Source: Devosia enhydra (GTDB lineage Bacteria > Pseudomonadota > Alphaproteobacteria > Rhizobiales > Devosiaceae). From it: DNA of 64,000 nucleotides. The position numbers and the translations under genes are program-made. The stretch lies in contig NZ_FPKU01000002.1 in NCBI RefSeq assembly GCF_900119845.1, forward strand, positions 591,381 through 655,380, read 5' to 3'. This document shows positions 57,393-64,000 of this stretch, one piece after another (within the stretch, counting starts at the first letter, position 1; the number at the start of each line of letters is the position of its first letter). The notes below the pieces were generated by a model. The model did no database searches. It saw only the letters and a list, made by a program, of their open reading frames with translations, and had not been told where the DNA came from.

Positions 57393-57710
57393 TCAGTTGA
57401 GGCTCTTGCGGTCGACGATCTCGCAGCCTTCGGGCGCCTGACCGCCGACCTTGAGGGCCAGCTGCTGGCGTTCGAGTTCGGCCAGCCAGGCCGACCACGA
57501 GCAGGGGCTCATGCCATCGTCGAGGCTGGGGGCCTGCTGGGGCCGCACCGGCAGGGATCCGAAACGCAGCGCCAGCTTGGCGCGCACGGCCCCGGTATGG
57601 TCGGGCACCCGCCGGATCGCCGGCAAACCCCGGCGTGCCGTCACCCAGGCCTGAATGTCGCCGGGCCGCGTCAGAACTCTGTGCTTGTCCCCACCTCTTG
57701 CCTTGTCCAT
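57393..57710 (-). CDS. Hypothetical protein
   Basis: This 105-aa basic protein has a central AWVTARRGLPAIRRVPDHTG stretch and a C-terminal helix WSAWLAELERQQLAL. A GGGAGGATGAA site precedes its start, which supports translation. It was not recognised and has no signal or membrane segment. Confidence 0.55.
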   Translation of the reverse strand: MDKARGGDKHRVLTRPGDIQAWVTARRGLPAIRRVPDHTGAVRAKLALRFGSLPVRPQQAPSLDDGMSPCSWSAWLAELERQQLALKVGGQAPEGCEIVDRKSLN

Positions 57711-57928
57711 TTCATCCTCCCCTCAGAAGGCGCATTGAGCGCCAATATGAAAGCTAACGTTGATCTCCACAGGCCGTTCCGCGCGCCCATCGAAATCTTA
57801 TGCCGCGACGACGCGCAGGCTCAGCCCTATCGAGAAGAGCTATGCCGCGCATCGAAGACATCTTGATGAAGCTGTGAAAGGCTCCAACGCGCATTCATCG
57901 CCATAATCGTCGTAAAGGGAGTGAGGGG

Positions 57929-58381
57929 ATGGCAGTAACAATCAATGTCAATGGCCAGTCGCACGAGGTCGATGCTGATCCATCAATGCCGCTTCTGTGG
58001 GTATTGCGTGACAAGATCGGCCTGACCGGCACCAAATATGGCTGCGGCATCAACCAGTGCGGCGCCTGTACCGTGCATATAGACGGGCAGGCGGTCCGCT
58101 CCTGCAACACCCCGCTTGCCCGCGCCGTCGGGCAGTCGGTCGTTACCATCGAGGGCCTGTCGGCCGATTCCAGCCATCCCGTGCAGCGGGCGTGGACCGA
58201 GCTCAACGTGGCGCAATGCGGCTATTGCCAATCGGGTCAGATGATGGCCGCCGCGGCGCTTCTGGCGCAAAGCCCCAATCCAACCGACGCCCAGATCGAC
58301 CAGGCGATGGACAATGTGTGCCGGTGCGGCACCTATCTGCGCATTCGTTCGGCGGTGCATCGCGCCGCGGAACTGGCCTGA
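57929..58381 (+). CDS. iorA: Isoquinoline 1-oxidoreductase-type alpha subunit, 2Fe-2S protein
   Basis: This 150-aa subunit passes electrons from the molybdenum site. Plant-type cluster cysteines are Cys39, Cys44, Cys47 and Cys59 ([11 protein letters not shown]), and the second cluster uses Cys97, Cys100, Cys131 and Cys133. No FAD subunit or adjacent XdhC-type maturation gene is seen. It starts the module with iorB and a SoxYZ fusion. The symbol follows the family; the substrate is unknown. Confidence 0.9.
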   Translation: MAVTINVNGQSHEVDADPSMPLLWVLRDKIGLTGTKYGCGINQCGACTVHIDGQAVRSCNTPLARAVGQSVVTIEGLSADSSHPVQRAWTELNVAQCGYCQSGQMMAAAALLAQSPNPTDAQIDQAMDNVCRCGTYLRIRSAVHRAAELA

Positions 58382-58391
58382 GGAGGACCCG

Positions 58392-60695
58392 ATGGCACTC
58401 ATGGGAAAACTTGCAATCCGCCACCGCCCGCTTTCGGTCAACCGTCGGCAGTTTGTTCTCTCGACGCTCGCTCTTGGCGGCGGGCTGATGATCGGGCTTA
58501 CGCCCTATCGCGAGAGCATGGCCGCGACCAGCGCCAAGCCCTGGGAAGGCGGTGAGGGCACGGAGTTCACCGCCTATCTCTCCATCGGCCCGGACAATAT
58601 CGTCACGGTGCGGTCCACGACGCCCGACATCGGCAACGGGACGTTCACGGCCAACCCGATGATCATATCGGAGGAATTGCCGCTCGACTGGTCGCTGGTC
58701 CGGGGCGAGTACATTCCCCCCGAGCGCGATCTCGCCGAAGGTGGAAAATATTCGACCTCGGGCTATCTCGCCTATTTCTCCGGCCGGTCGACGGAGCCCG
58801 AGAAACTGCATGAACTCCTTCAGCTTGCCGCCAGCACCCGCGAGCGGCTGCGGCAGGCGGCGGCCGAGGAGTGGAGCGCCGCGGTCGCCGACGTGACGGT
58901 GGAAGAGGGCAGGCTGCGGCATGCCGACGGCCGCACCCTCACCTATGGCGAGGTGGCCGAAAAGGCCGCCACCGTGGAACTGGCCGAGGAGCCGGCGCCC
59001 AAGCCACGCGCCGACTGGGCCGTCCTTGGCAAGCAGTCTCGCAACAAGCTGCAGATGCCGATGATCATGAACGGCTCGACCGTCTATGGCATCGACCTCA
59101 AATTGCCCGGCATGGTCTATGCGGCCCTCCGGCAGTCGCCGGTGCAGGGCGGGCGCCTCAAGAGCTATGATTTCGAAGCGGTGCGTGGCCTGTCCGGCGT
59201 GCGCGGCGTCGCGGTGGTCGACCCCGACGAACCCCGGGCCGGCCTGCCCGAGGGCTTTCGTGCGCCGTTTGGTCTCACGGCCAGCCAGAATGGCCCGCAG
59301 GCCGCCATCGCGGTGATCGCCGACAGCTACTGGGAAGCCCAGACCGCCCTCGACCTGATGCCCGTCGAGTGGGAGGCGGGCGAGGGCGCGCGCTGGACCA
59401 GCACCCAGACCTTCTATGACCACCTCTCGGATCGGCTGACCAATCCGGTCGACCCCAACATCGTGGTTGCCGAGGGCGATGCGGAGGCCGAGATCGGCGA
59501 CGCGGCCGATGTGGAGGCCGAATTCCTGACGCCCTACATGGACCACTTCACCATGGAGCCGCTGAACGGAACGGCGCTCGTCGAGGCCGATCGCCTCGAG
59601 ATGTGGCTGCCCACCCAGCACACCCAGCAGGCTCTGTTCGTGGGTGCCGACGAAACCGGGCTCCATCCCGAGAAGGTGCTGGTCAACCAGACCTGGGTCG
59701 GAACCGGCTTCGGTCGGCGTGTCTACAATGATGACACCCGCATGGTCGTGGCCGTGGCCAAGACGATGCCCGGGGTCCCGGTCAAGGTCGTCTGGTCGCG
59801 CGAGGAATCGATGCGGCAGGGGCGTTACCGCCAGGTAATGGCGGGGCGGTTTACCGCAAAGCTCGACGAGAGCGGCATGCCAAAGGCAATCAAATCGAGC
59901 ATCGCCGGCGCCGGGGCTGGCCATATGGGCATCGCCAACTCGCCCTACAGGCTCGCCGTACCCAACTGGCTGATCCAGACCCAGAACGTCAACTCGAACC
60001 TTCTGACCGGGCCCTGGCGCGGGCCGGGCTGGAACTCGAACTGCTTCATGCTGGAAAGCTTCATCAACCAGTGCGCCGAAAAGGCGGGAATCGACGCCAT
60101 CGAATACCGCAAGACGCTCCTGGCGGAATTCGAGGATCCCGCCTGGATCAGGCTTCTGGACCTCGTCAAGGAAAAGTCCGGCTGGGGCACCGATCAGGGT
60201 CGCGGTATTGCGCAGGGCGTGGCCATCGGCAACTGGGGCATGGGCGGGTATTCATCGACCGCGCCGGTCGGCTTCTCGGGCACCACGGTCGCGACGGTCG
60301 TTACCGCCGAAGTCTCGAGACGCGGCGATATCTACATTCCGCGCGTCGATCTGGCCGTCGATCTGGGCAGCCTGATCAATGAGGATGCGGTGCGCCAGAT
60401 GCTGGAAGGGGGCGTGGTCATGACCCTTGGCGCGGCCATGCATGAGGAGATCAACCTCAATAATGGCCGCGTGGTCGAAGGCAATCTCGACAGCTATCGC
60501 CTGGCCCGGCAGAACGATCCCTCCCTGCCGCTCGAGATCCATGTCCATTTCGAGGGGCTTTCCAATGGCGAGCGCTTCTCGGAGGCCGGCGAGCCGCCCA
60601 TGGGACCGCCGCCTCCGGCACTCGCCCATGCCGTCTACAAGCTGACCGGACAGTGGCTCAACCGCATGCCGTTCGGCCGGCAGAATCTGGCGTGA
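58392..60695 (+). CDS. iorB: Isoquinoline 1-oxidoreductase-type beta subunit, molybdenum hydroxylase (Tat-exported)
   Basis: This 767-aa catalytic subunit of the xanthine-dehydrogenase superfamily has a Tat signal (NRRQFVLSTLALGGG, Arg18-Arg19). The substrate-binding barrel and GTGFGRR, AGAGAGHMG and PWRGPGWNSN segments match IorB. The proton-accepting Glu is probably Glu734 in AGEPPMGPP near the C-terminus. The start at 58392 follows AGGAGG. It would work with IorA in the periplasm. The Tat motif on the large subunit is expected for this class. Confidence 0.9.
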   Translation: MALMGKLAIRHRPLSVNRRQFVLSTLALGGGLMIGLTPYRESMAATSAKPWEGGEGTEFTAYLSIGPDNIVTVRSTTPDIGNGTFTANPMIISEELPLDWSLVRGEYIPPERDLAEGGKYSTSGYLAYFSGRSTEPEKLHELLQLAASTRERLRQAAAEEWSAAVADVTVEEGRLRHADGRTLTYGEVAEKAATVELAEEPAPKPRADWAVLGKQSRNKLQMPMIMNGSTVYGIDLKLPGMVYAALRQSPVQGGRLKSYDFEAVRGLSGVRGVAVVDPDEPRAGLPEGFRAPFGLTASQNGPQAAIAVIADSYWEAQTALDLMPVEWEAGEGARWTSTQTFYDHLSDRLTNPVDPNIVVAEGDAEAEIGDAADVEAEFLTPYMDHFTMEPLNGTALVEADRLEMWLPTQHTQQALFVGADETGLHPEKVLVNQTWVGTGFGRRVYNDDTRMVVAVAKTMPGVPVKVVWSREESMRQGRYRQVMAGRFTAKLDESGMPKAIKSSIAGAGAGHMGIANSPYRLAVPNWLIQTQNVNSNLLTGPWRGPGWNSNCFMLESFINQCAEKAGIDAIEYRKTLLAEFEDPAWIRLLDLVKEKSGWGTDQGRGIAQGVAIGNWGMGGYSSTAPVGFSGTTVATVVTAEVSRRGDIYIPRVDLAVDLGSLINEDAVRQMLEGGVVMTLGAAMHEEINLNNGRVVEGNLDSYRLARQNDPSLPLEIHVHFEGLSNGERFSEAGEPPMGPPPPALAHAVYKLTGQWLNRMPFGRQNLA

Positions 60696-60744
60696 CAGCA
60701 CCCATGGAGGCCGGCCCCGCTCCGGCCCTCCACCGGAGAGCCCG

Positions 60745-61548
60745 ATGGCCTTGATCCCGCAGATGTCACGGCGCCGGTTCCTGCTCGGGACCGGCGCCGC
60801 GCTGCTGGCCGCACCGCAGCCCGCACGCGCCAGAGAGAGCGATGTCGCCTACGAGATCCGCCAGATCACCCGTGGCGCGCCGGTGGCGGAGGGCGCCATC
60901 AGCATCCAGCTGCCCGCCCATAGCGATGCCGGCACGGTGGTGCCGTTCGGCTTCGAGATCGACGCCGATCCGGCCCGGGGCCCTGTCGCCGTGCATGTCT
61001 TTGCCACAGAAAACCCCCGGCCGAAGGTGCTGTCGGCCCGATTCATGGCAGGTGCCGCGCGTCCCGTGCTCTCGACGCGTATCAGGCTCGATGGCTCGCA
61101 GCGTGTCGTGGTGCTGGCGGGGATGCCCGATGGCAGCTTCCGGCAGGCGGAAGCCAGCATCGGCGTCACATTCGGGGCCTGCGCCAATGCCGGGCCGGGA
61201 TCTGCCCTTGCCGATGATTTCGTTCCCCGGCCGCGCATCTCGGTGCCCGCTACGGCACGCGCCGGCGATGCTGCGACGGTACGGTCGCTCATATCCCATC
61301 CCATGGAAACCGGCCTGCGGCTCGGTCCCAACAATCAGTGGGTGCCCCTGCGCATCATCGAGCGCATGTCATGTCTTGTCGACGGGCAGGAAGCGGTCCG
61401 CATCAATCCCGAGCCGGCGGTTTCCACCAATCCCTATTTCGCCTTCGAGATCCGGCCACTCCGGACTGGCCCCGTCGGCTTCGAATGGCTGGAGACGGGC
61501 GGCAGGGTCTACCGCGAAGAGGCCGAACTGACGCTCCTGCCCGCCTGA
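60745..61548 (+). CDS. SoxY-SoxZ-type fusion protein, Tat-exported
   Basis: This 267-aa protein has a Tat signal (SRRRFLLGTGAALLAA) then a SoxY-like domain (about 35-150) and a SoxZ-like domain (about 162-265: VPATARAGDAATVRSLISHP, ending YREEAELTL). SoxYZ carries sulfur intermediates on a swinging-arm cysteine. Here the arm reads GACANAG (Cys146) instead of GGCGG and is internal because of the fusion. Such fused carriers are known next to quinoprotein dehydrogenases; pairing with a molybdenum hydroxylase is unusual. Confidence 0.85.
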   Translation: MALIPQMSRRRFLLGTGAALLAAPQPARARESDVAYEIRQITRGAPVAEGAISIQLPAHSDAGTVVPFGFEIDADPARGPVAVHVFATENPRPKVLSARFMAGAARPVLSTRIRLDGSQRVVVLAGMPDGSFRQAEASIGVTFGACANAGPGSALADDFVPRPRISVPATARAGDAATVRSLISHPMETGLRLGPNNQWVPLRIIERMSCLVDGQEAVRINPEPAVSTNPYFAFEIRPLRTGPVGFEWLETGGRVYREEAELTLLPA

Positions 61549-61563
61549 TCGGCGGACTGGTCT

Positions 61564-62637
61564 CTAGCGCTGCAGCTCTCCGGTGGGCAGCAGAGAAGCC
61601 TGCCTTTCGCGGCGCCACTGCGCGAGATTGGCCTTGCAGTCGGCAGCCGTGATCACGGATGTCGGCATCATGTGCGTGCTGAATTCCATCCGGGCGAAGG
61701 AGACCAGAGCGTCGCGAAACGCCGAAAAGGCGGGAATGCTCAGCAGATGCCGCGGCATGGCCAGCACGATATCCTCTCCCATGTGGTCCAGCTCGAAGAT
61801 GTTGAGACGGTTGAGCGTGCCGGCTTGCAGGCCCGGCAACTGGCTCAGGGGCGTGAGGCAGGTCGCGAGCCCTTCGGCGACGAATTCGATGGCCGCCAGA
61901 TGCGTGGGGGTCGCGAAATAGGGCATCGCGAACGGCAAATTGGTCCGATACCAGTGCTCGTCTTCCCGCGACGAAACCAGCGCGCCCCTACCCACATCGA
62001 CATAGCGGGTCAGCGCATCGCCCGGCCCCGGTGGAGGCGCCCGCCGGCACATGAAGGCCTCGGTCATCAGGTCGCGCGAGATCGCACGCGGGGAGACCAG
62101 CGCGACCTTGTCGAAAAAAAGCGGGGTTATGGACAGCGTCGCCTCATCGCTCCTGATGCTGCGGGCGGAGACCACGGCGCAATTGATCTGGTGAAGGTGC
62201 AACTGCTCGACGACATCTTCGGAGTTGAGCGCCCAGACCGATTCGAAACGCTTGAAACGAGGGTCCGAGACGGCCATTCGGGCGGCTGCCCCGAGAAAGC
62301 GCCCGCGCAATGTCGGAGTGGCCCCGAAACGAAGCACCACCTGGTCGGGAGCAAACTGGCCTGAATGATGCTCGACCATCTGGTTAAGAGATCCCAGCAC
62401 CTCGCGCGCGCAGCGCAGCCAGTATTCGCCCGCCGGGGTCAGTTCGAGCTCGTTGCCTCGGCCGCGTATGATCAGCTGGGCGCCCAGAACCGCCTCCAGC
62501 CGGCTGATATGATGGGACACGGTGGGCTGCGACAGACCCGTTCGACGCGCCGCCTGCGTAATGGAGCCGGCCGTGCCCACTGCGGCGAGTATCTCCAGCT
62601 GTTTCAGCGTAAGCGATGCAATGCGACCATCATCCAC
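61564..62637 (-). CDS. LysR-family transcriptional regulator
   Basis: This 357-aa protein has an N-terminal winged helix (LTLKQLEILAAVGTAGSITQAA, then GLSQPTVSHHISRLE) and a C-terminal effector-binding domain. The GTG at 62637 is chosen because GGAGGG is 9 nt upstream; earlier in-frame starts lie outside the family N-terminus. It is convergent with the SoxYZ-fusion gene, so control of the module is plausible but not proven. Confidence 0.88.
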   Translation of the reverse strand: MDDGRIASLTLKQLEILAAVGTAGSITQAARRTGLSQPTVSHHISRLEAVLGAQLIIRGRGNELELTPAGEYWLRCAREVLGSLNQMVEHHSGQFAPDQVVLRFGATPTLRGRFLGAAARMAVSDPRFKRFESVWALNSEDVVEQLHLHQINCAVVSARSIRSDEATLSITPLFFDKVALVSPRAISRDLMTEAFMCRRAPPPGPGDALTRYVDVGRGALVSSREDEHWYRTNLPFAMPYFATPTHLAAIEFVAEGLATCLTPLSQLPGLQAGTLNRLNIFELDHMGEDIVLAMPRHLLSIPAFSAFRDALVSFARMEFSTHMMPTSVITAADCKANLAQWRRERQASLLPTGELQR

Positions 62638-62824
62638 TGGCAATCTCCCTCCAGAGCACACTATGCAGCGCTTTGTCCGCGGATCAATAGTGGCGCGTTG
62701 CCCGAAGCGTAAGGTGACGGTCGTTTGGCGCATGCGGCAGCAGTCATGTAAAGCAGCCTACACCCTGGCGGAGACGACAAGGCTCGTCGTCCGGGGGCGC
62801 AGCACCACAACGAGGTGCAGATCC

Positions 62825-63664
62825 TCAACGGCTCGGCAAACCGGCGAAACGCTGGTCGAGCCTTGTCACGAGCTTCAGATCGACGAGTTCTTCAGGGGAG
62901 AAATAGTAAAGGCGATCGGGCGGGGTCTCGAGGGCGTGGACCCAGAGGGTTGGGGCAATGCCCATATCGTCGAGATAGCGCGAGATGCGGGCGGTGGTGG
63001 CCTGGGCGTCGGCCATGGCCCGCCGGCTCGAACGCAGGCTGTCGGTGGCCGGATCGGGCGCTTCGGCCGCGTAGATCTGGTGTACCCCGATCGCCGCTTC
63101 GGGCGAGGCCTCGCGCTCGGCGCCCCCCGCAAGCACCAGCGGGCAGGACGAGGCGCAGAGGCTGCCGGCAGCGACGCGGGTGATAAAGCCCTTTTCGCGG
63201 ATGAGCCGGCCCATGGCCAGGGCATCGACCACCGAGCCGCCGGGGGAATCGAGCACCACCGCCTCGACATATTCACCGCGCGCCTCGACTTCCGCGGCAA
63301 AGCGCTCCGCGGCGCCCGGATCGATGGTGCCGATAACGGTGAGGAGCCCGCCGGCAGTGAGGGCGATCTGGGCCGGGGCGCGCAGGGTTTCCGGGTCGGT
63401 GGTGACGCTCGGGCCGTCAGGGCTTTCGGGCCCCTCGGTCTCGAAGGCGGGCAGGATCGGGGTCTGCGGCGCAAAGAGGCTGGCGGGCTCAAGCCCGGTC
63501 AACTCGCCATAATCGAGCCACAGCACGCCGGCGGTTCCGGCGAGGAGCGCGAAGAACGCGACCCGCAGGATGGCGCCATCATCGATGTCGGCGAGCCGCG
63601 CCAGACCCCGCCGCGGCGGAGCCTCCTCGACGCCGTCGAAGGCCTCAGGAGCGGACCGGGCCAT
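62825..63664 (-). CDS. Membrane-anchored ClpP/crotonase-fold serine peptidase-like protein
   Basis: This 279-aa protein has one membrane helix near residues 34-52, then a periplasmic ClpP-like domain: VVLDSPGGSVVDALAMGRLI and the Ser-containing GSLCASSCPLVLAGG, followed by AIGVHQIY with a His. These are the features of the COG3904-type proteases. The ATG at 63664 overlaps the upstream gene by 20 bp; a longer start at 63688 is possible but its codons look non-coding in this frame. Confidence 0.8.
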   Translation of the reverse strand: MARSAPEAFDGVEEAPPRRGLARLADIDDGAILRVAFFALLAGTAGVLWLDYGELTGLEPASLFAPQTPILPAFETEGPESPDGPSVTTDPETLRAPAQIALTAGGLLTVIGTIDPGAAERFAAEVEARGEYVEAVVLDSPGGSVVDALAMGRLIREKGFITRVAAGSLCASSCPLVLAGGAEREASPEAAIGVHQIYAAEAPDPATDSLRSSRRAMADAQATTARISRYLDDMGIAPTLWVHALETPPDRLYYFSPEELVDLKLVTRLDQRFAGLPSR

Positions 63665-64000
63665 CGCTGCGCTTGCGCTGGTTGACATCGATGGGGGTCA
63701 CCACGGCTTCGCTGGCCTCGGCGACAGGATGGGCGGCGGGGGGCGTCTGTGCTGCAACCGGCGCGGCCGGGGGAGGGACGGGGGTCGGCTCGGCCACCAC
63801 CGCATCGCGCGGGGGCGCCGGTTGCGCGATGGCGGCAAGGGCGCCGAGATTGGCCTCCCCGGGCTTCTGCCCCGTCATGTCCTGATAGAGCCGCAGGGCC
63901 CGCAGCATCTCGCCGGCAGAGACGGTATCGGCATCATCGACCGCATTGGCCTCGCGGCGCATGGCATCGTTGACCAGCATCAGCACCAGCACGAGCACCA
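63645..64000 (-). CDS. Partial protein with membrane segment and Pro/Ala-rich tail
   Basis: The visible C-terminal part begins in a hydrophobic stretch (VLVLVLMLVNDAM), continues with a helical ADTVSAGEMLRALRLYQDMTGQ region and ends with an Ala/Pro/Val-rich tail. The start is likely beyond the window edge. It was not recognised. Confidence 0.5.
   Translation of the reverse strand, partial: VLVLVLMLVNDAMRREANAVDDADTVSAGEMLRALRLYQDMTGQKPGEANLGALAAIAQPAPPRDAVVAEPTPVPPPAAPVAAQTPPAAHPVAEASEAVVTPIDVNQRKRSDGPVRS

Noticed and set aside
58203-59924. 573-aa minus-strand open frame across iorA-iorB
   Set aside because: It is antisense to iorA and iorB, which carry full family motifs.
60705-60732. GC inverted repeat between iorB and the SoxYZ fusion
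   Set aside because: It is imperfect, lacks a T-run and lies just before a ribosome-binding site; more likely an intercistronic structure than a terminator.

Overview
The window looks like chromosomal DNA of a GC-rich alphaproteobacterium of the Rhizobiales/Hyphomicrobiales, with a Devosia/Pelagibacterium-like flavour. The placement is inferred from gene content: an Inh-domain lipoprotein next to zapE and mdh, the mdh-sucC-sucD-sucA-sucB-lpdA order, a giant NAD-glutamate dehydrogenase, DUF2794 and DUF2062 proteins, a type 2 argC, an EcfG-like stress promoter, and extragenic palindromes of the kind common in this order. No rRNA, tRNA, CRISPR array, prophage, transposase or IS element was seen.

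Layout. 0-3 kb: cytochrome c maturation operon ccmABCDG (minus), divergent from acnA (3-5.8 kb). 5.9-8 kb: DUF1223, a probable small RNA, DUF2794 and DUF2062. 8-12.8 kb: NAD-GDH (minus), divergent from leuC. 15-18.7 kb: a sugar-acid island with an SDR epimerase, two enolase-superfamily dehydratases and a truncated KDG-dehydratase. 18.7-29 kb: AHSA1/ArsR pair, a SUKH-like protein, a LolA-like carrier, exoA, a diguanylate cyclase, leuB, leuD, a metallophosphoesterase, a cNMP-binding protein and argC. 29-45 kb: a long minus-strand respiratory block (lipoprotein, zapE, mdh, sucC, unknown secreted protein, sucD, sucA, sucB, terminator, four overlapping secreted-protein genes, lpdA, methyltransferase). 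45-49 kb: sdhCDAB with two small extra genes. 49-57.7 kb: mixed housekeeping genes (NUDIX, carbonic anhydrase, EF-hand protein, asd, two PagL-like outer-membrane proteins, a YhiN-type flavoprotein, a luciferase-like monooxygenase). 57.9-62.6 kb: an IorA/IorB molybdenum hydroxylase followed by a Tat-exported SoxY-SoxZ fusion, with a convergent LysR regulator. 62.8-64 kb: a membrane ClpP-fold protein and a gene cut by the window edge.

How it works together. Aconitase, 2-oxoglutarate dehydrogenase (E1, E2, E3), succinyl-CoA synthetase, succinate dehydrogenase and malate dehydrogenase are all here, so most of the TCA cycle is encoded in one window, next to haem delivery to c-type cytochromes and glutamate entry through GDH. 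Leucine (leuB, leuC, leuD), arginine (argC) and aspartate-family (asd) biosynthesis genes are scattered among them.

The least explained parts are: (1) the IorAB plus SoxYZ-fusion module; (2) the four-gene overlapping operon of two tandem pairs of periplasmic paralogs between sucB and lpdA; (3) a secreted unknown translationally coupled between sucC and sucD; (4) tiny proteins inside the sdh operon; (5) a structured minus-strand RNA candidate at about 6.71-6.85 kb; (6) a decayed kdgD whose stop codon lies inside the -35 box of the next operon.
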